This document shows positions 16,878-24,329 of a DNA stretch of 64,000 nucleotides, piece by piece. The stretch is from the NCBI GenBank assembly GCA_022825895.1, contig JAJDVX010000033.1:186001-250000 (forward strand), given 5' to 3'. Each line of letters starts with the position of its first letter. Position 1 is the first letter of the stretch. Below the pieces are notes generated by a model, which searched no databases, had not been told where the DNA came from, and worked only from the letters and a program-made list of their open reading frames with translations. The position numbers and the translations under genes were made by a program. The stretch comes from Chloroflexota bacterium (GTDB lineage Bacteria; Chloroflexota; UBA11872).

Positions 16878-18743
16878 TCAGGATCCGACGATCAGTCGTC
16901 CCGCGTCGATGCGAACCGCGACCGCGTGGTCGGTGAGGGCGCAGGCGGCGTCCACGATGCCGGACGCGCTGAGGCCGTGCGCGGCTCGAATGCTGTCGGC
17001 CGGGCCGTGCTCGTGGAACATGTCCGGCATGGCGACTCGACGGACCTGGACGTCGCCCAGGTCGTTGTCGGCCAGCAACTCCACCACGGCGCTTCCAAAG
17101 CCGCCCATCAGGTTGTGATCTTCGACCGTAACGACGCAACGGGTGCGCGCGGCAAGCTCGCAGATCAACTCGCGGTCCAGCGGCTTGACGAAGCGTGCGT
17201 TGACCACCGCGGCCTGGACGCCCAGCCGCTCGAGCCGCTCGGCGGCTTCCAGAGCAGGGGCAACGCCCCACCCCAGGGCAATGATCGCCAGGTCCGACCC
17301 GTCGCGCAGCATCTCGGATCGGCCGATGGGCAATACGCGTGGGGGCCCCGACAGCGGGACGCCGACGCCCGAGCCTCGCGAATAGCGGACCGCGAACGGC
17401 CGATTGCTGGCCAATGCCGTGCGGAACAGGTGGCGCAGCTCGTCTTCGTCCTTGGGCGCCGCCACAACGAAGTTGGGGATCGCCCGCAGATAGGCCAAGT
17501 CCAGCACCCCATGGTGCGTGCGTCCGTCATCGCCAACGATTCCCGCGCGGTCCACGCCCAGGATCACCGGTAGGTTCTGGATGGCTACGTCATGCACGAT
17601 CTGGTCGAAGGCGCGCTGCAGGAAGGTGCTGTAGATGCAGACCACGGGTCGCAGCCCCTGCGTGGCCAGGCCGGCGGCCATGGCCACGGCATGGCTCTCG
17701 GCGATGCCGACATCAAAGACCCGCTCGGGCAACTCGCGCTGCATGTCGGCCAGCGCGGTGCCCTCACACATCGCCGCGCTGATGGTCACGATGCGCTCAT
17801 CCTCGCGGGCCAGATCGGTCAGCGTACGGGCCAACACCTTGCTGTAGCTGGTGGCGTTGGCGGCCCCAACCGCCTGCGCGGTGCCGGGTTGGTGCAGCGT
17901 CACCGGGTCGGCCTCGGCTGCCGGCAGTCCCTTGCCCTTGCGCGTAAAGGCGTGAATCAGCACCGGGCGGCGGCGTTCAACGGCGTCGCGAATGACGTTC
18001 TCGAGTTCCGGTCGGTCATGGCCGTCCACCGGCCCGACGTACTCGAATCCGAACGCCGCGCAGAAATCGGCCGCGTCGGCGTAGGGTTCGGTCGGCTGCG
18101 TGGCCATCTGGGTCGCGGTAAAGCGCGCCTGGGCCTCGGGGTCGTCCGGCTGCCAGGTCTCGCGTCCGCGCCCCATGTTGCGGCTCAACGCCCCCACGTT
18201 CGGCGAAATTGACATGCCGTTGTCGTTCAACAGCACCACGAAGGGCAGACCCAGATCGCCGGCCTGGTTGAGAGCTTCGAAGACCACGCCTGACGTAAAC
18301 GATCCGTCGCCGATGACGGCGACGGTGGCCGATGACTCGTCTCGCAATTGGGCAGCGACGGCAATCCCCACGCCAGCCGACACACCAGTGCCGGCATGCC
18401 CCGCCCCCATCACGTCGTGCGGGCTTTCTTCGCGCGCGGCGAAGCCGGACAAGCCGTCGGGCTGTCGCAGCGTTGGGAATTCCGCGGCGCGGCCAGTCAC
18501 CAATTTGTGCGGATATGTCTGATTGCTGGTGTCCCAGACAATCTTGTCGTTGGGACTCTCGAGCACGCGGTGCAGCGCCAAGGTGATCTCAACGACACCC
18601 AGATTGCTGGCCAGGTGCCCGCCGTTGGCATCGACGGTATCTACGATGAGTTGGCGAATCTCGCCGGCCAGGCGGTCGAGCTCCGCGTCCGTCATTGCAC
18701 GCAGATCCGATGGATCCGCAATCCGGTCGAGTATGCGGTCCAT
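16878..18743 (-). CDS. dxs: 1-deoxy-D-xylulose-5-phosphate synthase (divergent motif)
   Basis: First enzyme of the MEP isoprenoid pathway: TPP-dependent condensation of pyruvate and glyceraldehyde 3-phosphate. Start MDRILDRIADPSDLRAM at 18743 with GGGGGAG five bases upstream; 621 residues, the usual length. Matches: GGHLASNLGVVE, GHAGTGVSAGVGIAVAA, VIGDGSFTSGVVFEA (TPP/Mg site), NDNGMSISPNVGALS, RAGIVGDDGRTHHGVLDLAYL. Odd: the canonical WDVGHQxYPHK reads WDTSNQTYPHK, so the His corresponding to E. coli His80 is Asn, and AEQHAV reads AESHAV. The catalytic Glu before Ser-His is kept. The stop lies about ten bases before the proposed start of the polyprenyl synthase. Confidence 0.92.
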   Translation of the reverse strand: MDRILDRIADPSDLRAMTDAELDRLAGEIRQLIVDTVDANGGHLASNLGVVEITLALHRVLESPNDKIVWDTSNQTYPHKLVTGRAAEFPTLRQPDGLSGFAAREESPHDVMGAGHAGTGVSAGVGIAVAAQLRDESSATVAVIGDGSFTSGVVFEALNQAGDLGLPFVVLLNDNGMSISPNVGALSRNMGRGRETWQPDDPEAQARFTATQMATQPTEPYADAADFCAAFGFEYVGPVDGHDRPELENVIRDAVERRRPVLIHAFTRKGKGLPAAEADPVTLHQPGTAQAVGAANATSYSKVLARTLTDLAREDERIVTISAAMCEGTALADMQRELPERVFDVGIAESHAVAMAAGLATQGLRPVVCIYSTFLQRAFDQIVHDVAIQNLPVILGVDRAGIVGDDGRTHHGVLDLAYLRAIPNFVVAAPKDEDELRHLFRTALASNRPFAVRYSRGSGVGVPLSGPPRVLPIGRSEMLRDGSDLAIIALGWGVAPALEAAERLERLGVQAAVVNARFVKPLDRELICELAARTRCVVTVEDHNLMGGFGSAVVELLADNDLGDVQVRRVAMPDMFHEHGPADSIRAAHGLSASGIVDAACALTDHAVAVRIDAGRLIVGS

Positions 18744-18859
18744 CACGCTCCCCCTTCTACAAGCACCCGAGCCGCGGGCGCCGTTCGATACTGCCCGCTG
18801 AACCGGGATTCGCGCAATACTTACGCCCCGTCCCACGAGGCGCCCGACGTCTATCTGGT

Positions 18860-19612
18860 ATGGATATCGCCGGCTCCACCGCCCTTGTGACGGGCGCCAG
18901 CAGCGGAATCGGACGCGCCGTCGCGATCGCCCTGGCCGAGGCCGGCGCCCAAGTGGTCGGACTTGGGCGCGACCAGCGAGCCCTCCATTCGCTCGCGGAA
19001 GCCAGCGGCGTGACCGTGCGGCACGTGGACTTCGATTCTGCCGGCGAACTCCAGCGATTCGTGGAACGGTCGCTGCCCGACTTTCCGCCGATCGACATCC
19101 TGGTCAACTGCGCCGGATCCGGACGCTTCGCTCCGCTGGCCGAGCACAGCGCGGCGGACGTTGACCGGCTGCTTGCGGTAAACGTGCGCGCTCCAATAGC
19201 GCTAACCCAGGCGGTACTGCCGGGCATGCGGCGGCGTGGTCGTGCTCGCGTGGTCAATGTCGCCTCGATTGCGGGCCGCCTGGGCGTGCCGAACGAGACG
19301 GTCTATAGCGCGTCCAAGGGCGCGTTGGCCGTGTTCAGCCGGGCCCTGGATGCGGAACTGGCGGGAACCGGCGTGGGGGTAACACTCGTTATTCCGGGTG
19401 TGGTGCGGACGGCCTTCTTCGAACGGCGCGGCGCGCCCTATGACCGTAGCTGGCCGCGACCGCTACCGCCCGAACGCGTGGCGCGGGCGATCGTGCGCGC
19501 CATTGCCCGCGATCAATCCGAAGTCGTCATTCCGGGCTGGCTGCGGATTCCAATCTGGCTGCAGGCCACGTTGCCAGGTCTCTACGGACGATTGGAGCGT
19601 TGGTTTGGCTAG
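18860..19612 (+). CDS. Short-chain dehydrogenase/reductase
   Basis: 250 residues starting MDIAGSTALVTGASSGIG at 18860. Classical SDR features: TGASSGIG cofactor loop (about 11-18), NCAGSG (about 83-88), catalytic Ser in VNVASIAGRLG, and YSASKGALAVF (Tyr-x3-Lys, about 152). An Arg-containing segment after the second strand (GLGRDQRAL) hints at NADP(H). The C-terminus has extra hydrophobic and aromatic residues (RIPIWLQATLPGLYG), as in membrane-associated SDRs acting on lipids. It is divergent from dxs and converges with hpnH. The substrate is unknown; a role in lipid or hopanoid tailoring is only suggested by position. Confidence 0.85.
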   Translation: MDIAGSTALVTGASSGIGRAVAIALAEAGAQVVGLGRDQRALHSLAEASGVTVRHVDFDSAGELQRFVERSLPDFPPIDILVNCAGSGRFAPLAEHSAADVDRLLAVNVRAPIALTQAVLPGMRRRGRARVVNVASIAGRLGVPNETVYSASKGALAVFSRALDAELAGTGVGVTLVIPGVVRTAFFERRGAPYDRSWPRPLPPERVARAIVRAIARDQSEVVIPGWLRIPIWLQATLPGLYGRLERWFG

Positions 19613-19621
19613 GCGGGCGCC

Positions 19622-20632
19622 CTAGCGCAGCGCTCCGGCCAGGGCGCGAACCGACTCCTTGGCCGAGGAGGCGGTATCCAGCACCGCCGTCGGCTCGTAC
19701 CCGCAATGCGCCATGCAGTTGGCGCAGCGCGGATCCTTCCCGCGGCCGTAGGCGTCCCAATCGGTAGTTTCCAGCAGCTCCTTGTATGACTCCGCGTAGC
19801 CGTCGGCCATCAGGTAGCAGGGCCGCTGCCAGCCGAAGATTGAGTAGCTGGGGATTCCCCACGCGGTGCATTGGTAGTCGATCTTGCCTTCGAGGAAATC
19901 GAGAAAGCGGGGGCTGTGATTGAGTCGCCAGCGGTCGCGCCGACCCTCGGCAAAAGCCTCGCTGAAGACTGCTCGGGCATGGTCAACGGGCAGGAAGTGT
20001 TCCTGGTCGGGCGCCTTCTCGTAGGCGTAGCCCGGCGAGATCATCATGCTGTCCACTTTCAGCTCGTCGTTTAAGAAGTCCAGTACCGCCCGAACGTCCT
20101 GCGCGGAATCCTGGGTGAAGAAGGTGGTGTTGGTGGTGACGCGGAAGCCGGCCTTCTGCGCCGCCTTGATGGCGGCCACGGCCACCTCAAACACGCCGTC
20201 ACGCGCCACGGACTGGTCGTGCCGCTCCTTCAAGCCGTCCAGGTGAATGGCGAACGCGAAGTAGGGCGAGGGTGTGAACAGGTGGAGTTTCTGCTCCAGC
20301 ATGATGGCGTTGGTGCACAGGTAGACGAACTTGCGCCGTCGCACGAGTTCGGTGGCGATGCGGTCGATCTCTGGATGGATCAGCGGCTCGCCGCCGGCGA
20401 TGGAGACCATGGGTGCGCCGCTCTCCTCGATCGCCGCGAGCGCCTGCTCCACCGGCATACGCCGCCGCAGCGTCTCGGTGGGATGCTGGATCTTGCCGCA
20501 GCCCTCGCAGGCCAGGTTGCAGGCGTAGAGCGGCTCGAGTTCCACGATGAGCGGGAACTTCTCGCGCCCCTGCAGCCGCTGGCGAACGAGATACCACCCC
20601 ACCGCCAGGCTCTGACGCAGCGGTACGCCCAT
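19622..20632 (-). CDS. hpnH: Hopanoid biosynthesis radical SAM protein HpnH (adenosylhopane synthase)
   Basis: 336 residues. HpnH joins a 5'-deoxyadenosyl group to hopene, the first step to C35 bacteriohopanepolyols. The N-terminus PLRQSLAVGWYLVRQRLQG is typical of the family. The radical SAM Fe-S motif is CNLACEGC (CxxxCxxC, about residues 38-45), followed by MVSIAGGEPLIHPEI and AIHLDGLKERHD. The C-terminal half holds the extra Cys residues (CTAWGIPSYSIFGWQRPCYL; RCANCMAHCGYEP) of the accessory domain. Together with shc and hpnCDE it predicts extended hopanoids, but the gene is separated from them by a restriction-modification and toxin-antitoxin island. Confidence 0.92.
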   Translation of the reverse strand: MGVPLRQSLAVGWYLVRQRLQGREKFPLIVELEPLYACNLACEGCGKIQHPTETLRRRMPVEQALAAIEESGAPMVSIAGGEPLIHPEIDRIATELVRRRKFVYLCTNAIMLEQKLHLFTPSPYFAFAIHLDGLKERHDQSVARDGVFEVAVAAIKAAQKAGFRVTTNTTFFTQDSAQDVRAVLDFLNDELKVDSMMISPGYAYEKAPDQEHFLPVDHARAVFSEAFAEGRRDRWRLNHSPRFLDFLEGKIDYQCTAWGIPSYSIFGWQRPCYLMADGYAESYKELLETTDWDAYGRGKDPRCANCMAHCGYEPTAVLDTASSAKESVRALAGALR

Positions 20633-20699
20633 GAAAAACCATTCACCTTCCAGAGGCGGCCGCCAAACCTACGACGGGAGCGCGCGAGCGTCCAGAGTC

Positions 20700-21044
20700 C
20701 TACAGGTCGAGGACCAGACGAAGGCTATCGTCAATGCGGGCCATCACCTGGCGCGGCGCCCGGCCAACCGGTTCCAAGAGATCGGCGCCGTCAACGGTCA
20801 CAAGTTGCGCCACGTTGACCACCGATGGCCGAGGGAGCCCGGTTTCCGACGCCGACATAACGACATTGCCGGGAGCGGCGGCTAGCCGCAGGTCTGTTGT
20901 CAGCGCCAGCCCTAGAACCGTCTGAAGCCGGCTCCGGTTGAATGCGTCCGCCTGCACGATGAGCACGGGCCGTCGAAACCCAGGCTCGGATCCTCGCGGC
21001 TCGTCCAGATCGGCCCACCAGATGTCGCCCCGCTCGACTACCAC
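20700..21044 (-). CDS. mazF: MazF/PemK-family mRNA interferase toxin
   Basis: 114 residues with the MazF signature VERGDIWWADLDEPRGSEP at the N-terminus, RRPVLIVQADAFNRS (about 24-38) and ALTTDLRLAAAPGNVVM (about 47-63). MazF toxins cleave mRNA at short sequence motifs when the labile antitoxin is lost. The start overlaps the 3' end of the antitoxin gene by seven bases. It sits beside restriction-modification genes, so it is part of an addiction/defence island. Confidence 0.9.
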   Translation of the reverse strand: MVVERGDIWWADLDEPRGSEPGFRRPVLIVQADAFNRSRLQTVLGLALTTDLRLAAAPGNVVMSASETGLPRPSVVNVAQLVTVDGADLLEPVGRAPRQVMARIDDSLRLVLDL

Positions 21045-21274
21045 TCGTCAGCCGCGAGACTCCGCCCTTGCATGCGGCGCAGTTCGGGCGCCAGCTGACT
21101 CGGCTGCTCGCGATAGACCTCGTCCAGCAGCGCCGTGATGTGCTCGTCGCGGCGCCTCGCGAGGTATTCGGAAACGGCGGTGGCGTATAGCCTGCTGCGA
21201 GTTACGCCCAACTCCCTGGCCAGCTCGTCGGCTGCCTGAAATAGATCATCGGGAAGCGAAATGGCAGTCTTCAT
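21038..21274 (-). CDS. mazE: Ribbon-helix-helix antitoxin of MazF
   Basis: 78 residues beginning MKTAISLPDDLFQAADELAR at 21274; the N-terminal 45 residues match the ribbon-helix-helix DNA-binding fold (ELGVTRSRLYATAVSEYLARR). The C-terminal part (LLDEVYREQPSQLAPELRRMQ) would wrap the toxin. A longer open frame to 21466 lacks protein character and would cover the promoter. A TATGAT -10 sits just before the ATG, so the mRNA may be leaderless. It overlaps mazF by seven bases. Confidence 0.87.
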   Translation of the reverse strand: MKTAISLPDDLFQAADELARELGVTRSRLYATAVSEYLARRRDEHITALLDEVYREQPSQLAPELRRMQGRSLAADEW

Positions 21275-21310
21275 ACCCGAATCATACCTAAGTCTGACCC
21301 CTGATGTCGC
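21271..21310 (-). promoter_or_regulatory. mazEF promoter with two direct repeats (putative operator)
   Basis: On the minus strand TATGAT (21286-21281) is a 5/6 match to the -10 consensus and GCGACA (21310-21305) a 4/6 match to -35, with an 18-base spacer. Transcription would begin at or next to the antitoxin ATG (21274). GGTATGA occurs twice, at 21288-21282 and 21277-21271, exactly 11 bases (one helical turn) apart, overlapping the -10 and the start codon. That arrangement fits autoregulation by the ribbon-helix-helix antitoxin. Confidence 0.5.
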
Positions 21311-21479
21311 GTGCGAGGCAAGGCTGTCACCAGCTTTGGGCTCATCAGAAAGCTGTAGGTGCCGGTGGGGCCATGCGAACGTACTTTGGCACCGTGATGG
21401 ACCCAGGATGAGGATTACCCTCTGTTCACCCCATGCTGTCCCTGCGCTAGCTTCGGCACGATGCATAGATTCAGCGGGA

Positions 21480-22208
21480 TCAGCGGGGCTTCAAGCTGTG
21501 CCCATCGAAGTCATATGCGTCGCTGTTGCGCTCGGCCACGACCCGTAGCGCATCCGTGATGACATGGTCCAGCTCGAGCTCCGAGTCCGGCTGGCCCACT
21601 CTGGCGAACGGAATCGTTGACCGTTCCGGGCTGGCTGATACAAGCCCGAGGTAGAAGCTCTCAAATTGCTCGTCGCGGCCTGCTGGGTCTTGTCGGCCCG
21701 TAAATAGCCTGAGGCCGCGGTGAGCATTCTCAATTGTCGGAGAGCGGCGCATCGTTCCGTCGTGGCGGGCACCTTCGTCAAATACGAAGAGTCCAACCAG
21801 CGTGGCGTATGGGAATCGACGGTGCAGCGTGACGGCCTCGAACAGCATGTCACCTCGCCGGTTTGTGAAGTTCTTCTGATAGTTCTTCGTTCGTAGGTCT
21901 GGAAAGCTGATGCACTTGACCGAGAACGCAAGAAGTAAGCCGGCCTCTTCGGTCGCCCAGGTCACGTCGACTCGCTTATCTCCAATTCCTCCAGCCATTC
22001 GTCGTTCCGCTCCAGAAACGCGGTTGCCGCTCGCAACAGGGCGCGCACCGGACAGTCCGCGCTTTCGGAGACACTCGGCAACGACCTGGGCAATGGCCGC
22101 CGACATCAACTCCGAATAGCGCTTCTTGTCGCTGGCGCGTGCCTTAAGGGTCGGCTTCGGGTTGAGGCCGCACAGCGCATTGAGCAGACGCTGATGATCG
22201 GTGCTCAT
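21480..22208 (-). CDS. Putative type II restriction endonuclease
   Basis: 242 residues; the ATG at 22208 overlaps the methyltransferase stop by four bases (ATGA). No close family is recognised. GDKRVDVTWATEEAGLLLAFSVK (about residues 77-99) fits a PD-(D/E)xK nuclease core: Asp at the end of one strand, then SVK in place of (D/E)xK, followed by hydrophobic strands. Position directly after an N6-adenine methyltransferase is the main argument for a restriction role. Base composition is visibly less GC-rich than the housekeeping genes, suggesting acquisition. Cleavage specificity cannot be predicted. Confidence 0.6.
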   Translation of the reverse strand: MSTDHQRLLNALCGLNPKPTLKARASDKKRYSELMSAAIAQVVAECLRKRGLSGARPVASGNRVSGAERRMAGGIGDKRVDVTWATEEAGLLLAFSVKCISFPDLRTKNYQKNFTNRRGDMLFEAVTLHRRFPYATLVGLFVFDEGARHDGTMRRSPTIENAHRGLRLFTGRQDPAGRDEQFESFYLGLVSASPERSTIPFARVGQPDSELELDHVITDALRVVAERNSDAYDFDGHSLKPR

Positions 22209-23893
22209 TGCGAGCGAGTGCGTGCGAACCTGCGCGAGCGGAGTATGTTCCGCGTTTTTCTTACCCGCGGGGCGAGGGTGGCGGGCTTTGCATTTCGCTG
22301 ACTGAGCAGCAGTTCATCAATCCTGGCCCGGATGTCATCATGCGCCGCAGACCGAAGCATCCGTCCCGTGGATGCTTCCATGGACCGCAACTCACGCGCG
22401 TAACGCTCAATGGTCTGGGGTGACGGGACAGGCAGCTGTGCTGCTTCACGAGGCTCCACTTTCAAAACCCCGCCGCCATAGGAGCGGCCGACGATTTCGG
22501 CGCCCAGAGCCGTAACTGAATTGAGCGCCGCCAGTGGCAGCAGTTCCCACTCGCGTTGAAACGGCGCGTGTAGGCGTAGGCCATGGACTGAATTGAGGGC
22601 ATGAACTCTGGCCGTGTTTGCTATCAGGCGCGGAGAGTCGTGGCTCATATAGGTGACGAACAGGTCAGGGAGTTTCGGCAGTGGGACCCTCCACCAGGGA
22701 CGACGAACCCGGCATTTGTAGGCCTGATGGACTCTCTGCTGCTCACCGATTTCGACGTATGTGCGGGCAGCTGGGGATCGCAGATCGTCATCTGGATAGA
22801 AGAGAAGTGTCTTTGAGTTCCGATCCGTGAGTTCACGATGAACGTCGGGCGAGTACGCAAAATTCTTAAGAGCGCGTGATTCCGGCGGGAGCACATCAAT
22901 GAGATCGCTCGGGCCAAGATTAAACTGATCCGCTTGGTCTTTGGACATTCGAAAGTAAGTGTTGTTCCCGGTTACAGCGCCTAGGTGAACCGTCCCCCAT
23001 CGAGATAGCGGCACGAAGTCCCGTGAATCCAGTAGTTCCCTGTAGAAGTTGAGAGATTGGCCGGCGACCAGCGCCGAAGTCCACTTCGTCTCTTCCGGGG
23101 CGGGGGTCCAGCTCCTGCGCGTAAGTTGCTGACGTTGCAAGCCCTCCAAGTCCTCTACCTGCATGAGTTCGATGGAATCGGTGGAGCCGCTTCCCTCGGC
23201 GAGCAACAGAACAATCTCGCTAGTCACGCCGGGAAAGACGCGCCTTTCAAATGTGACCAGGGTGAGCTGAGCAAACCTGCGCATCAGGTATTGGCGGACG
23301 GGCGCTGCATACCTGACGTGCAGAAGCTCGGCAGGAAGGACAAGTGCCAAGCGCCCATCCGGCTTGAGGAAGCGAGAGGCATGTACGACAAACGCCGCCC
23401 AGGAACTTGCAAGACCATCAAGCTGAACACCGGCCGCAGCCGCTGCGCGTTGCGCCTTCGCCCTGGCGCTGCCGGCGAAGGACTGGTAGCGCACGAACGG
23501 TGGGTTTCCGATCACGGCGTCGGCCGTCGGGGTCGGCCTTATGTCAAAGAAATCGGCGGTCTCAATTCGCGCACTGGCATGTAGCGACGCAATGGTTGAG
23601 CGCCCGATCTCGCTGGCGACCGCGTCAAGCTCGAAGCCCAAGATTGAGGCAGCAGGTCGCTCTCCGGGATCGCTAAGGTCCTTTAGCCGCTGCCAGGCCG
23701 CCGCTAGAAAAGCTCCTTCTCCGCAAGAGGGTTCGACGACCGCGTCACGTGACCTGCGGATGGCCCATGCCGCTAGAAAGTCCGCGATCTGCGGAGGCGT
23801 GTAGAAGGCCCCGCGAGCCTTCAACGGCGAAACAGCGACGTTCAGACACCCTTCACGGCTGATGAAAAAACCGTAGCACGCATGGCCCACCAC
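22205..23893 (-). CDS. N6-adenine DNA methyltransferase (restriction-modification)
   Basis: 562 residues. KARGAFYTPPQIADFLAAW at the N-terminus, SAM-binding motif I VVEPSCGEGAFLAAAW (about 51-66), ILGFELDAVA, and catalytic NPPFVRYQSF (about 130-139) place it in the TaqI/Eco57I-like gamma class of N6-adenine methyltransferases. The C-terminal half should recognise the target. The first start (GTG 23893) is uncertain, since homology begins near residue 23. It lies 27 bases after an XRE regulator and overlaps the putative endonuclease, forming one operon. Its GC content is lower than that of flanking genes. It could also be a fused type IIG enzyme, but no nuclease motif is seen in it. Confidence 0.87.
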   Translation of the reverse strand: MVGHACYGFFISREGCLNVAVSPLKARGAFYTPPQIADFLAAWAIRRSRDAVVEPSCGEGAFLAAAWQRLKDLSDPGERPAASILGFELDAVASEIGRSTIASLHASARIETADFFDIRPTPTADAVIGNPPFVRYQSFAGSARAKAQRAAAAAGVQLDGLASSWAAFVVHASRFLKPDGRLALVLPAELLHVRYAAPVRQYLMRRFAQLTLVTFERRVFPGVTSEIVLLLAEGSGSTDSIELMQVEDLEGLQRQQLTRRSWTPAPEETKWTSALVAGQSLNFYRELLDSRDFVPLSRWGTVHLGAVTGNNTYFRMSKDQADQFNLGPSDLIDVLPPESRALKNFAYSPDVHRELTDRNSKTLLFYPDDDLRSPAARTYVEIGEQQRVHQAYKCRVRRPWWRVPLPKLPDLFVTYMSHDSPRLIANTARVHALNSVHGLRLHAPFQREWELLPLAALNSVTALGAEIVGRSYGGGVLKVEPREAAQLPVPSPQTIERYARELRSMEASTGRMLRSAAHDDIRARIDELLLSQRNAKPATLAPRVRKTRNILRSRRFARTRSQ

Positions 23894-23920
23894 CTGCCGG
23901 CCAAGCGCTATTGACGCAAG

Positions 23921-24259
23921 CTAATGTGCTGGAGGCTTGGCAAGCCGCCGAAAGCAACTGCTGCCGCCGCAGGGCGTGTCCTCGCCAGGCTCGAAGCTGA
24001 TCTTGAGCCGCATCCCGGCGGCCTGGGCGAACTTTTCGAGCGTGCGGGTGGAGGGGTGGGCGCGTCCGCTTTCGAGGCGGGCCACGACCGACTGGGTGGT
24101 CTGCATGCGTTCGGCCAGTTGTGCCTGCGTGAGTCCGGCGTTCGTGCGCGCCTCGATCAGGACCCGGGCCAGCCGGAATCCTGGCGCGAGTTCGTTATAA
24201 GCCTCTCGAAAGGCCGGATCGCGGAGCCACCTGGTGTGCAGGGACTGAACGTTGCTCAT
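23921..24259 (-). CDS. XRE-family transcriptional regulator (HigA-like or R-M controller)
   Basis: 112 residues. The N-terminus (RDPAFREAYNELAPGFRLARVLIEART, about 13-39) is the type found in HigA-like antitoxins. It is followed by a helix-turn-helix NAGLTQAQLAERMQTTQSVVARLESG (about 40-65). No RelE/HigB-like toxin gene lies on either side. Instead it is the first gene of an operon with a methyltransferase and endonuclease (27-base gap), so it may act as the controller (C) protein that delays restriction. An orphan antitoxin is the alternative. Confidence 0.82.
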   Translation of the reverse strand: MSNVQSLHTRWLRDPAFREAYNELAPGFRLARVLIEARTNAGLTQAQLAERMQTTQSVVARLESGRAHPSTRTLEKFAQAAGMRLKISFEPGEDTPCGGSSCFRRLAKPPAH

Positions 24260-24329
24260 GCCGCGAGCTTACAAACGCTTCGCAACTCCAACTAGATATC
24301 GCGGTCTGGTTTGCTGCGCCCTGACGCCG

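Noticed and set aside
21275..21466. N-terminal extension of the MazE antitoxin
   Set aside because: The extension would cover the promoter and repeats, and it lacks protein character; the ribbon-helix-helix fold begins at MKTAISLPDD.
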